Shown here in pieces: positions 45,763 through 54,016 of a stretch of 64,000 nt of DNA. The stretch's first letter is position 1. Every line of letters begins with the position of its first letter. This stretch comes from Neobacillus cucumis (GTDB lineage: Bacteria; Bacillota; Bacilli; Bacillales_B; DSM-18226): NCBI RefSeq assembly GCF_023715505.1, contig NZ_JAMBOH010000010.1, positions 145,478 to 209,477 on the forward strand. Reading direction: 5' to 3'. The translations under genes and the position numbers were made by a program. The notes beneath the pieces were generated by a model, which worked only from the letters and a program-made list of their open reading frames with translations, was not told the DNA's origin and made no database searches.

Positions 45763-46117
45763 TTAGAAGTCGAAGTTGTCGGGGTCTGGATCGACGCGAT
45801 GGTTTTGGTTCAGATCGTCAATTTGTTCCATTTCTGCTTTGGTTAGCTCGGAGTCAAATACAGTCGCGTTTTTGATGAGCGGTGTTTTTTTGTTGGTTTT
45901 GGAATGATGACGACCCCATTTTGGAGATCCCAGCGCAAAATAACTTGTGCTGTAGAATTGTTATACTTATTAGCAATTTCTTGGATTATCGGCAGGTCTA
46001 ATAGCTGCCCTTGCATTAATGGTGACCATGCTTCCATCTGGATTCCCTGTTCCCGTCAAAAAGTTTGGATTTCTTTTTGAATTAAACGAGGATGGAATTC
46101 CACTTGATTGATCATCG
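45763..46117 (-). pseudogene. ytbE: Broken copy of ytbE, C-terminal 40%
   Basis: Read on the minus strand, this covers the ytbE C-terminus (MEAWSPLMQGQLLDLP, YNNSTAQVILRWDLQNGVV) with frameshifts near 45880 and a stop in the Pro-Arg-Leu region near 46060. Homology to the intact gene ends near 46117. The N-terminal 60% is gone, replaced by unrelated AT-rich sequence that leads into the kinase cassette. Confidence 0.9.
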
Positions 46118-46430
46118 TTTTGGCATTATTGGTACCTACCTTTTTCGAATTGCAGTAATTGGATTACGAGTATCGTTAATTAAAATTTTTGGATTCAAAT
46201 TTTAGGCAGTTATTATCTACTCTGTAATTTGTCTTTCAAATCTTTATAAAGAAAAACGAAGAAGAAGAACAAGCTAAAAATAAAAGCAGGGGTTTCTGGA
46301 GAACGGTTTAGCCGTAGAGCTAATGGACATTGCTTTTAGTTTAGATTGAGGAAAAGGAATATACAGGATAGACATGTTTGGTTAAATATTCTGTCCTAGA
46401 ATAACTGGCAAAAGGGGAAGAGATAATAAA
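46118..46430. other. Intergenic region at the left end of the kinase cassette
   Basis: About 310 bases of unrecognised sequence after the duplication breakpoint. Short open stretches are present (one reads FRIAVIGLRVSLIKIFGFKF and another LENGLAVELMDIAFSLD), which may be remnants of lost genes, but neither has a start signal or a family I recognise. Confidence 0.4.
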
Positions 46431-46450
46431 AGAAAAAAGGAGGGATGAAC

Positions 46451-46600
46451 GTGGATAAAGACAATTATTATGTAGCTGCAGATTTAGCGTCTAATTTGGT
46501 AAGTGAGATTAAAACGTTTGAAGATGAATTGAGTGAACGCACTAATAAAAAAGTAGTAGTTATAGCATATGAGAAAGATGAAAATGATTTGAGCGATTAG
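46451..46600 (+). CDS. Small protein of unknown function, 49 residues
   Basis: A short gene with a strong AGGAGGG site six bases before a GTG start; ATG at 46445 is in frame but too close to the site. The product begins MDKDNYYVAADLASNLVSEI and is about a third charged, with no membrane segment; the middle looks helical and the end beta-like (KKVVVIAYEKDE). A terminator follows 36 bases later, supporting a real gene. I do not recognise the family. It lies just before the kinase cassette. Confidence 0.6.
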   Translation: MDKDNYYVAADLASNLVSEIKTFEDELSERTNKKVVVIAYEKDENDLSD

Positions 46601-46635
46601 ATTTTATTTAAATGAAAAGATTCCGGCAAACGAAC

Positions 46636-46676
46636 AAAAATAATCCCCATTTCCTTTTGGAATTGGGGATTATTTA
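46636..46676 (+). terminator. Terminator after the 49-residue gene
   Basis: AATAATCCCCATTTCC pairs with GGAATTGGGGATTATT (A-A mismatch inside) and is followed by a TTATTTAT tract. Confidence 0.85.
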
Positions 46677-46808
46677 TTTATATTGAACATTTTAGCATAA
46701 CTAATTTCTGAAAAATATTTAATTGTAAAGTATATCTTTTATCTTAGTGCATTAGCCAATTTTTTAGGTTGTGGACAAGCGTTTAGTTTGTTTTACTATT
46801 TTTTCATA

Positions 46809-46870
46809 TTTTAATAGTAATTAACATTTTAATAGTAAATTAACACTTTTAATAGTAAATTAACACTTTT
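46809..46870. repeat. 20-bp tandem repeat upstream of the kinase cassette
   Basis: The unit TTTTAATAGTAAATTAACAC occurs about 3.3 times (46809-46826 as an 18-bp variant, 46827-46846, 46847-46866, then a partial). It lies 16 bases before the RBS of the first cassette gene, within its promoter or leader. The rest of the 304-base gap is AT-rich without other recognised sites. Confidence 0.85.
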
Positions 46871-46904
46871 ATTTATAATAACGTAAAAAGGAGATAAATG
46901 GATA

Positions 46905-47591
46905 GTGGAAAAAAAATCGAATAAAACTGAAAAAGAAATGATCATAAATGAAATTAATAAAATTCAGGTGACCAAGCCTCAATTTGAAGGAATGATTATT
47001 CATAACCCGACGGACTTGAAAGTGATCAGCCAGGATAAGAGGCACATTATTATTGAAATTGATGAAAATCATTGGGCTACTTATTACGTGAATGAGGAGA
47101 AAGCCGAAAAAGAATTTCAAGCGCTTCAAATGGGAGCGTCACGCGGAATTACACCAGTTGTGTATGGAAGAAGAGGGACTTACGTCGTCATAGAGGCCAT
47201 TCAGGCACCGACAATTGCTGATTATTTAAAGAATAATTCTATGACCAAAGAATTAACAAAAAAACTACTCGGGCTTCTAAATGATTTTAAAGATGTAGGT
47301 TTTAACCGTCTTGATCACCCCCTAACAAACATTTACGTAATGCAAGATGGTAGTCTAAAAGTCATAAACCTGAAGTGGGATACCAAATTACCTCAGAATC
47401 TTTTTCCGCGAAAAATGATCGTAGGGATGGGTAAACAGGCATCTGCCTTTCTAAAGTATGTACAAGCGTTGGAACCTTCTTTGTATAAAACTTGGACAAC
47501 CCATCATAAGTTTACCAGTACAATTGAAAAAGCAAAATCAGGTGGAAACAAACAGGAGGTGTTTGATATTAATGAAGGTAGCCATGATTAG
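46905..47591 (+). CDS. YrzF-like kinase-fold protein, probable pseudokinase
   Basis: A 228-residue protein related to the 210-residue protein encoded at 52540 and to B. subtilis YrzF, which is annotated as a putative Ser/Thr kinase. Shared blocks include EFQALQMGASRGITPVVYGRRGTYVVIE and LNDFKDVGFNRLDHPLTNIYVMQDGSLKVI. Compared with its paralogue it lacks the glycine-rich loop, has Thr-Tyr-Tyr instead of the ATP-binding lysine region, and has INL where the DFG-like aspartate should be. It is thus probably inactive and may scaffold or regulate. The GTG start has AAAAGGAG eleven bases upstream. It overlaps the glycosyltransferase by 20 bases. Confidence 0.78.
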   Translation: MEKKSNKTEKEMIINEINKIQVTKPQFEGMIIHNPTDLKVISQDKRHIIIEIDENHWATYYVNEEKAEKEFQALQMGASRGITPVVYGRRGTYVVIEAIQAPTIADYLKNNSMTKELTKKLLGLLNDFKDVGFNRLDHPLTNIYVMQDGSLKVINLKWDTKLPQNLFPRKMIVGMGKQASAFLKYVQALEPSLYKTWTTHHKFTSTIEKAKSGGNKQEVFDINEGSHD

Positions 47592-48711
47592 TTGGGAATA
47601 CCCTCCTCAATTTTCAGGGGGGTTAGGGGTTCATTGTCAAGCAATTGTTCGAGAATTGACGAGCATTGGTATTGAAATTGAGCTCTACCTCCCTGTGTTT
47701 AAACAGCTAGAATTTGAAGCACTAAAGAATTTAAAATTTCACCAGTTAAGCTTGTCCCATCCAATACAGGGTGACTCATATATTGGAAGTGACATATGGG
47801 ACTCTGTGATGGAATTTCGGGATCGACTTGAGGAAGGGTTTCAGCCAGAAGGAATTGACATTCTTCATGCGCACGATTGGATGGGGGTATTTGCAGCAAC
47901 AGGAATCGCGAAAAAATACAAAATCCCACTCATTTGGACTGTCCATTCTACTGAAAATGACCGAGCTGCAGGGAAGCCGCTTAATCCAGGTATATTTTCC
48001 ATTGAACAAGAGGCTTTCAGTAACGTGAAACATACGATTGCGGTGTCTCAGAGGACTAAACAATATTTAATTCATTCCTACCAGGCCGATCCGAAGCGTA
48101 TCTCCGCAATCTACAATGGCATTGACGTTTCAAATTTTGAACAATTGGCAACCCGCGATTACCAAAACACGGATGGCTATATCTTATTTCTCGGTAGATT
48201 GACAGGCCAAAAAGCTCCGGATGTTTTTTTACAAGCTGCAAAACTTGTTTTATTCGAACGAGATGATGTTCGCTTTTTAATTGCAGGGGATGGAGACTTA
48301 CTCCATAAGTTACGCCTCCAATCACGCCGGATGAAAATTCACAATCGTGTAGAGTTCGCTGGCAATGTCTTGGGTGAAAAATTACTAGAATGTTATAAAA
48401 ACGCGTTATTATTTGTCCTCCCTGCAAGATCGGAACCTTTTGGAATAACGGTTTTGGAGGCTATGGCATCAGGTATCCCTACTATTATCTCGAGTACAAC
48501 TGGAGCTGGTGAAATTGTTGAGAATGTTTATGTAGTGGAGCCGAACCAGCCAAAGGAATTAGCAATGGCGATAATAAAGCTTTTAGACGATCCAGAGTTA
48601 AGAAAAAAACTAGGTCAAAAGGGTGCTAAGGAAGCACAGGCTTGCACGTGGAAAAAGGTCGCGTTTGAGACACAGCAATTATATCTAAAGCTACTGAGTT
48701 CTTCGGAATAA
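47572..48711 (+). CDS. GT4-family glycosyltransferase, glycogen-synthase-like N-terminus
   Basis: A 379-residue GT-B enzyme. MKVAMISWEYPPQFSGGLGVHC at the start is the glycogen/starch synthase-like pattern (GGLGVH), then LHAHDWMGVFAATGIAKKYKIPLIWTVHSTE; the donor domain has LFLGRLTGQKAPDVFLQAA, IAGDGDLLHKLR and PARSEPFGITVLEAMASGIPTI with the E-x7-E pair. The start at 47572 is chosen since AGGAGGTG lies ~11 bases upstream and it overlaps the previous gene. Together with the GH57 gene it suggests an alpha-glucan-type product. Donor and acceptor are unknown. Confidence 0.85.
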   Translation: MKVAMISWEYPPQFSGGLGVHCQAIVRELTSIGIEIELYLPVFKQLEFEALKNLKFHQLSLSHPIQGDSYIGSDIWDSVMEFRDRLEEGFQPEGIDILHAHDWMGVFAATGIAKKYKIPLIWTVHSTENDRAAGKPLNPGIFSIEQEAFSNVKHTIAVSQRTKQYLIHSYQADPKRISAIYNGIDVSNFEQLATRDYQNTDGYILFLGRLTGQKAPDVFLQAAKLVLFERDDVRFLIAGDGDLLHKLRLQSRRMKIHNRVEFAGNVLGEKLLECYKNALLFVLPARSEPFGITVLEAMASGIPTIISSTTGAGEIVENVYVVEPNQPKELAMAIIKLLDDPELRKKLGQKGAKEAQACTWKKVAFETQQLYLKLLSSSE

Positions 48712-48746
48712 GCCATCTTAATTTAATAGAAAGGAGCTAATAAAAA

Positions 48747-49736
48747 ATGCCAATCCCTACACAACTTCCCTCAACAGAGGAAATTCTTTCTGCCTATCAA
48801 GATAGCTATGGTAACAATAGGACAGTTATACAGGCATCACTCGTTTTCTCCAAACCTAAAATACGGAAATTGATTGTAGAATATCTTGTAACTTATCGTA
48901 ATCAGCATGGGGAGTGGAAACAAGATTCATTAATTGGAAAATTGTATGCTGACCAAGAAGAAGGACTCCTTAGTTATCAGTTTTTGCAATACTTGTGGAA
49001 AAATGGATTTAATACGGACCCTAACCATACGATAGTTCGCCCCATCGCCTTTTTACAGCCGTATGGAATGTTGATTATGTCCAAGTCACCAGGAAAAACA
49101 TTAGACGATTGGATACATGGATCAAGTGTGAATAGCAAGCAGCTGGCTTTACTAATTGCTGGCTGGTTAACAAGGATGCATGCGATTCCTATTAAGGAGA
49201 TCCGAGAAGGGACACTATCTAGGGCCAATGCTGAAGTGGGGCGCTATTATAGAGAACTTTCAGAACTGTTACCAGCCTATAAGTCAAAGTTAAAAGCTAT
49301 GTACGATGTCTTTGTTCAAAATTCACACAAATTGGGAACGGAAGATAAAGTGTTACTGCACGGAGATTTTCATACAAGGAACGTTTTTATTGACGCGCAA
49401 CAAGTAATTGCAATTGATTTCGATCAACATTTTGCTGGGGATCCCGCTTGGGAAGTAGCCTATATGGCAAGTCATGTTCAGGTAAGCAGCTTTTTCAAGA
49501 ATGGAAATTTTGACTATTTTCAATCCATGATCCAGTTTTTCATTGATAAGTATCTCGACAATCATCCTTTCATCAACCGTCAGGCTTTTCTTGAGCGAGT
49601 CTCTTTATATAGCGCTCGTACGCTTTTTGAAAGCCTTCACTATGACTTATGCATTCTAAAAACTGGTAACTTAAGCATCGTAGACCCTTTTTTTATTAAG
49701 TACGAACAAAACTTACAAGGAGGTGGTTATAAATGA
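48747..49736 (+). CDS. Aminoglycoside phosphotransferase-fold kinase
   Basis: A 329-residue APH-family kinase. The catalytic loop HGDFHTRNVFID (~207-218) has the catalytic Asp and metal-binding Asn, and IDFDQHFAGDPAWEVAYMASH gives the DFG-equivalent Asp. The N-lobe has LIGKLYADQEEG with the likely ATP-binding Lys. It resembles CotS/choline-kinase-like and maltokinase-like proteins rather than antibiotic kinases, and probably phosphorylates a small molecule or sugar. The end overlaps the GH57 gene (ATGA). It would work on the product or precursor of the neighbouring glycosyltransferase; this is inferred. Confidence 0.8.
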   Translation: MPIPTQLPSTEEILSAYQDSYGNNRTVIQASLVFSKPKIRKLIVEYLVTYRNQHGEWKQDSLIGKLYADQEEGLLSYQFLQYLWKNGFNTDPNHTIVRPIAFLQPYGMLIMSKSPGKTLDDWIHGSSVNSKQLALLIAGWLTRMHAIPIKEIREGTLSRANAEVGRYYRELSELLPAYKSKLKAMYDVFVQNSHKLGTEDKVLLHGDFHTRNVFIDAQQVIAIDFDQHFAGDPAWEVAYMASHVQVSSFFKNGNFDYFQSMIQFFIDKYLDNHPFINRQAFLERVSLYSARTLFESLHYDLCILKTGNLSIVDPFFIKYEQNLQGGGYK

Positions 49737-51676
49737 GCGGTTTATCCATTCCCCTTGCAATTGTTCATCATGCCAATCAATACTTGATTACCAACGGCTA
49801 CGACAATCGCCCTGGTATTGAAGAAATTATAGGTCCTCCCGATGCTTCCAGCGGTTTACGAGCAATATTTGATCTCCATTCGCAATATGATATCCCCTTC
49901 CACCTCCACATTAGCGGTACGTTCATTGAAGCATGTGCCTGGTACGATCCGCTCTTTCTTGAAGAAATTGCTGAATTAAGAAAATCGGGATTAGTAGAGG
50001 TCATTGGTTCTACTTATGCCCAAAATATTATGCCGCTTTTTGATCACGAGCACAATCGTTATCAAGTGGAAGAAGAACTTGATTTAATCGAAAAATGGCT
50101 TGGAGGGGATGTTACCGATGTTAAGGGATTTTGGGTTCCTGAACGAGTTTGGAATACCCAAAAATTAGCCAATATTCTAACTAATAATACACTTCAAAAT
50201 GGTGGTTTTCAATACGTTCTAATCGATGACCGGCTGATCTTGCCTGATTCTCCCCGTAGAAACTATGACCTTAATCCCTGCTTTATTCCAGAACTTTTTG
50301 AAGCCTACCACATTAAAGGAAGTCGTGATTTAATCGCACTTCCTCTCTCCCAAGAAATGCGTCTATCCATTCCACTCGAAACAAAGATGCATGAACAACG
50401 ATTAAATGTTCTCCTATCATACATGCAACAAGAGCTTGTTAAGGGGCGAGACGTGATTGCAATTTACGGTGATGATATGGAGAAGGTTGCCGGAATTCCG
50501 CCTTGGAATCCTCATGCCATTCATTATTATCAACGTTTTCTTGACTGGTTGATAGGGAAAAAAGAGGTAACAACCGTTCTTCTTCAGTCGTGGTTGGCTA
50601 GTCATAACATTCAACCTCCTCGTCCGATTGCAACAGGAACCTACCGAGAACTGGCCATTGATTTTGGAGCTGGTGAAGATTACATGAATTGGGCTAATTC
50701 TAAGGCTTGGTCTCCATATCAACGAAGTCTGATCGAAAAATGGGAAGAGTTTAATAAACTCTCTGTAAAGACCACTTATCCGTCTTCCTTACTTGAACTA
50801 GCCCGAAAACACATACTTGCATGTACCTATGAAACAGGATGGCATGATGCTCCTAACAGTATTCACAGCGATCGTGATAGTAATGCAGTGGCATTACCAG
50901 CTCACTGGGCACGTGCAGTTGCCAGCCATGTGAGGGCAGCTTCTATCCTAATGGAGGCAGAAAAATGGAGAAAAGATCAAGACCGTACAAGCCTTGTTCA
51001 TGCTTTTATTGAGGATTTAGATAATGACGGACATAAAGAAGTCATAATAAGGAATCATGTTTTAGCGGCAGTGATTTCACCACGTTTTGGCGGACGCATT
51101 AATTATCTATTTTTTTATGATAAAAATGATGGTCAACTTGTCATTGGTAATCCTTCAGATGACTGGAATTGGTTAGAAGAATTAAATGACTTTATGGATA
51201 TTCCGATGAATCACCCTGGAGCATTAGCAGATTATGGATTTGAACGTGACACCTACGAGATTCAATCTCTTACGATAAAAGAAGATCAGGAAGTTGAGCT
51301 TGTGCTCGTCAACAAACAACCAAATAGTGCTGCCCATGGATTGATGAAGCACTTTTTACTTAAAAAGGGACAAAGTGAAATCTCTATCACCTATAATAAT
51401 ATTCCTGACAATCTTTTACCGTTATCACTTGATATTGGCTTATCACCAGACTATTTACGACTATTACGGGAAGGTCGCTCTGCAATTGTCCCTTACCAGT
51501 ACAAAAGCAAGCGAGGTTTTAAAAATGGGAAAGTGATTTCATGGGTATCCCCAAAGTCAGAGAACACCGTATGGAGGGTACCACGTTACCCTATATTCGG
51601 GCACGGATTTTGCATCGGTTTGAAACTCACCTCAAACTCTGCTTCATTTTGTTTAGGAGTAGAGTCATCATCATAA
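49733..51676 (+). CDS. Glycoside hydrolase family 57 protein
   Basis: A 647-residue GH57-type protein, a family of alpha-amylases, 4-alpha-glucanotransferases and branching enzymes. Conserved pieces are LAIVHHANQ near the start, VEVIGSTYAQNIMPLF, the nucleophile Glu137 in FWVPERVWN, and Asp247/Asp248 in AIYGDDMEKV as candidate acid/base. A long C-terminal beta-rich region (~430-640; FIEDLDNDGHKEVIIRNHVLAAVISPRFGGRINYLFF) resembles the beta-domains of GH57 transferases. No signal peptide. It overlaps the APH-like gene by four bases. Branching or transfer on an alpha-glucan is plausible; GH57 is uncommon in mesophilic Bacillus. Confidence 0.8.
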   Translation: MSGLSIPLAIVHHANQYLITNGYDNRPGIEEIIGPPDASSGLRAIFDLHSQYDIPFHLHISGTFIEACAWYDPLFLEEIAELRKSGLVEVIGSTYAQNIMPLFDHEHNRYQVEEELDLIEKWLGGDVTDVKGFWVPERVWNTQKLANILTNNTLQNGGFQYVLIDDRLILPDSPRRNYDLNPCFIPELFEAYHIKGSRDLIALPLSQEMRLSIPLETKMHEQRLNVLLSYMQQELVKGRDVIAIYGDDMEKVAGIPPWNPHAIHYYQRFLDWLIGKKEVTTVLLQSWLASHNIQPPRPIATGTYRELAIDFGAGEDYMNWANSKAWSPYQRSLIEKWEEFNKLSVKTTYPSSLLELARKHILACTYETGWHDAPNSIHSDRDSNAVALPAHWARAVASHVRAASILMEAEKWRKDQDRTSLVHAFIEDLDNDGHKEVIIRNHVLAAVISPRFGGRINYLFFYDKNDGQLVIGNPSDDWNWLEELNDFMDIPMNHPGALADYGFERDTYEIQSLTIKEDQEVELVLVNKQPNSAAHGLMKHFLLKKGQSEISITYNNIPDNLLPLSLDIGLSPDYLRLLREGRSAIVPYQYKSKRGFKNGKVISWVSPKSENTVWRVPRYPIFGHGFCIGLKLTSNSASFCLGVESSS

Positions 51677-51698
51677 TGGACAAAGGGGGGGGTAAGAA

Positions 51699-52484
51699 AT
51701 GAACCAAAACCTATATCCCGTTCAGTTGATGGATACTTTCTTTAAAGGTCATTCAAAACCCAAGCACATCCTTTTTAATGATGGTCAAACATATGTAGTG
51801 AAGTTCAAGAATAATCCATCAGGAACAAGAATACTAGTAAATGATTATATTGCCGGTAAATTAGGCCAACTTCTCTCACTACCTGTGATTCCATTTGAAG
51901 TTGTACAAATAACAGATGATTTTATTAAGAAGTATCCTATTCTTTCAGAGCAAAAGTTCACATCTGGGAGCCAGTTTGCTAGTTTATTTATCGATAACTG
52001 CATACAGCTTTCAAGGGAATCAAGTAATGAGCATATAAAAGTAAGTAATCGAGGTCAGCTTGCAGAAATAGTTGTATTCGATCTTTGGATAGGGAATACC
52101 GATCGTAAACAGGAAAATGTCCTGCTTGAACCTACTGAGCAGGGGGAGTATTTTCTCCATATGATTGATCACGGGCGTTGTTTTTCTAATGATAAATGGA
52201 CAGTTAAAACACTTAAGAAAATGCCTCATTTGAGTGTAGAACTTACCGTTCATAAGTGGTGTCTATCATTCCAGCAAAGTCAAGATGAGCTTAATGCAGC
52301 TATCGAAAAAGTTAAGGCAATACCAGAAGCGGCCATTTATGACATTATCCATTCGATTCCTAACGACTGGGATGTATCGGAATCAGAAAAAGAGGCGCTC
52401 GTCACTCATCTGGTAAAAGCTAAACAACTCTTACCGGAAATCCAGATACAGTCAAAAAAAGGAAAAAAGAAAGATTCAGTCTAA
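51699..52484 (+). CDS. HipA-like kinase
   Basis: A 261-residue kinase of the HipA-like (HipA_2) group. The N-lobe has YVVKFKNNPSGTRILVNDYIAGKL with the ATP lysine. The catalytic loop is DLWIGNTDRKQENVLLE, with Asp and Asn in place, and IDHGRCF supplies the metal-binding Asp. No HipB-like antitoxin is nearby, so it is unlikely to be a toxin. A polylysine tail (KKGKKKDS) ends it. Fifth gene of the cassette; GGGGGG precedes the ATG. Confidence 0.8.
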   Translation: MNQNLYPVQLMDTFFKGHSKPKHILFNDGQTYVVKFKNNPSGTRILVNDYIAGKLGQLLSLPVIPFEVVQITDDFIKKYPILSEQKFTSGSQFASLFIDNCIQLSRESSNEHIKVSNRGQLAEIVVFDLWIGNTDRKQENVLLEPTEQGEYFLHMIDHGRCFSNDKWTVKTLKKMPHLSVELTVHKWCLSFQQSQDELNAAIEKVKAIPEAAIYDIIHSIPNDWDVSESEKEALVTHLVKAKQLLPEIQIQSKKGKKKDSV

Positions 52485-52501
52485 GGGCTGAACCTTTCTT
52501 A
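52467..52501. terminator. Convergent terminator at the end of the kinase cassette
   Basis: AAGAAAGATTCAG pairs with CTGAACCTTTCTT (one mismatch) around TCTAAGGG, overlapping the stop codon of the HipA-like gene. A-rich on the left and T-rich on the right, it can serve both convergent operons. Confidence 0.75.
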
Positions 52502-52539
52502 TTATGTCAGGTATGATATTGATAAATGAGGATTTTTTT

Positions 52540-53172
52540 CTAAATGGTTCCTTTTACTTTCGTCATCAATGCTGAAAAATCAGGATCATTCACCCAGCGT
52601 TTATACCATTTAGGACTAATTTCTTTGACAAATTGAACGAACTCTTCAGCATTAACTCCCATATCAGTTATTAGTTTTTTGGGTAAGTAGACAGGCTGTG
52701 GTTTAATTATATGAACCACATCAATAATTTTCATTGTTCCCTTTGGCGACACATAAATGTGGCGGCCAGAATGATCAAAACGATTGAATCCTGCTTTTTC
52801 AAATAAATCTAGCAAATTAACTATTTTGGCCGCCAATTCCTTGTTTAATGGGTTCTGTTGTAAATATTCTAAGAGAGATGGGTCAGTCAAGTATTCCATA
52901 ACAATATAATTTTCACCCCAAAAATACACTATCGGACAAATGCCAATCTTACCTCCTAGTTGCAATGCATGAAGCTCTCTGATTAAATCAATCTTTGAAC
53001 AGTAAATTTTTACACAGCGAGATTCATCAATTTGAAAAACAGCCCCTTGGTGTCCTTTGCCTAACATTTGATAACTTGTTGGGTTATTTACCTCCACACT
53101 GCGGGAGACTCTTGATATTTGAATCTTGTCCAACTTTTCGATAATTTCAGGTTTTAAATTCACTTTCAACAC
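52540..53172 (-). CDS. YrzF-like Ser/Thr protein kinase
   Basis: A 210-residue kinase-fold protein related to B. subtilis YrzF and to the protein at 46905. The glycine-rich loop MLGKGHQGAVFQI (~36-48), the ATP lysine in CVKIYC, the C-helix glutamate in RELHALQLG, a catalytic segment FDHSGRHIYVSPKG and the DFG-like aspartate in IIDVVH are all present, so it may be active. It points into the cassette from the right, while its pseudokinase-like paralogue starts it from the left. The canonical HRD is replaced by FDH. Confidence 0.78.
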   Translation of the reverse strand: MLKVNLKPEIIEKLDKIQISRVSRSVEVNNPTSYQMLGKGHQGAVFQIDESRCVKIYCSKIDLIRELHALQLGGKIGICPIVYFWGENYIVMEYLTDPSLLEYLQQNPLNKELAAKIVNLLDLFEKAGFNRFDHSGRHIYVSPKGTMKIIDVVHIIKPQPVYLPKKLITDMGVNAEEFVQFVKEISPKWYKRWVNDPDFSALMTKVKGTI

Positions 53173-53337
53173 CCCCCAATCGCATTTCAGAAAATATTAT
53201 TTCTATATATTATATGAACATAGAAAATTGCTGTTCTAGACAACTCTCTTGACCTGTTTCATTAAACGAGAAAAGGGCATAGTATTAATCCTAAACGATG
53301 TATAAATCTTTGTTACAGCGTTCAAGAAATAATCATG

Positions 53338-53376
53338 TCAACAGAGCCAATGTACTTCTTTTTTATCTAATGTCAT
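53338..53376 (-). pseudogene. ytbD: Remnant of a second ytbD (first ~8 codons)
   Basis: On the minus strand the AGGAGG site and ATG (53376) are retained and the first codons read MTLDKKE like YtbD's MTIDKKR, but the frame ends after 12 codons and the remaining ~395 are gone. Confidence 0.85.
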
Positions 53377-53547
53377 TTGTTTCTCACCTCCTAAAAATGG
53401 TTCTATTGCATGAATGATTTGCTAAAAGCAAAACTATAAAAAGAATCATAATGGGATATTTCAACCGGCAAATGTTATTATGGGATATACAGTATTAGAT
53501 GAAAAGTACGCACTTCAAAGTGCTATAGAACTCTAAAGTGCGGTAGA

Positions 53548-53559
53548 TACTTTTCAGTA
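53548..53559. promoter_or_regulatory. HxlR/YtcD-type operator before intact ytcD
   Basis: TACTTTTCAGTA (TACT-N4-AGTA) 24 bases before the ytcD start, the counterpart of 45394-45405. It implies autoregulation. Confidence 0.6.
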
Positions 53560-53583
53560 CCTATTAAAATGGAGGAGTTAGAG

Positions 53584-53955
53584 ATGAAGAAAAAGAAATA
53601 CAATATATCGGTTGAAGCGACATTAGAGGTCATCGGTGGAAAGTGGAAATGCGTGATTCTTTGTCATTTAACACACGGGAAGAAACGAACAAGTGAATTG
53701 AAACGTCTGATGCCGGATATCACACAAAAAATGTTAACTCAACAATTACGAGAATTAGAGGAGGACGGCGTTATTAACCGGATTGTTTATAATCAAGTCC
53801 CGCCAAAAGTGGAGTATGAGCTTAGTGAATATGGATCGAGCCTAGAAAGCATTTTAAACGCGCTATGTTTATGGGGAGAAAATCACATTACTAAAGTGTA
53901 CGGAGACAAATTTTCTGTTTTAGAAGAGAATGTACTTAACGAGCACCTAAAATAG
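53584..53955 (+). CDS. ytcD: HxlR/DUF24-family transcriptional regulator YtcD
   Basis: A 123-residue winged-helix regulator nearly identical to B. subtilis YtcD: YNISVEATLEVIGGKWKCVILCHLTHGKKRTSELKR, MLTQQLRELEEDGVINRIVYNQVPPKVEYELSEYG. The cysteines in KWKCVILCH (~25 and 29) include the conserved redox-sensitive N-terminal cysteine of DUF24 proteins. The start at 53584 has GGAGGAG six bases upstream; the earlier in-frame ATG is part of that site. It probably controls the ytbDE operon eight kilobases away, since the copy next to ytbD is dead. Confidence 0.92.
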   Translation: MKKKKYNISVEATLEVIGGKWKCVILCHLTHGKKRTSELKRLMPDITQKMLTQQLRELEEDGVINRIVYNQVPPKVEYELSEYGSSLESILNALCLWGENHITKVYGDKFSVLEENVLNEHLK

Positions 53956-54016
53956 GGAAGTATAGTCCTAACTGACAGGATGCCAGCGTGCTCTTAGTTT
54001 TACCTTAATTTTCTGT

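Larger units (their letters stand above)
53173..53583. other. Right breakpoint region of the cassette
   Basis: A 411-base gap. 53173-53335 is unique and unrecognised. From about 53338 on it matches 45198-45430, the ytbD-ytcD divergent region, including the start of ytbD, its RBS and the regulator promoter. It thus marks the right end of the inserted cassette. Confidence 0.75.

Noticed and set aside
48747..49736. APH-fold protein as an aminoglycoside resistance gene.
   Set aside because: Sequence around the catalytic loop is of the CotS/choline-kinase-like type, and the gene is coupled to a GH57 gene rather than a resistance context.
51699..52484. HipA-like protein as a persistence toxin.
   Set aside because: No HipB-like antitoxin gene beside it; it is embedded in a run of carbohydrate and kinase genes.
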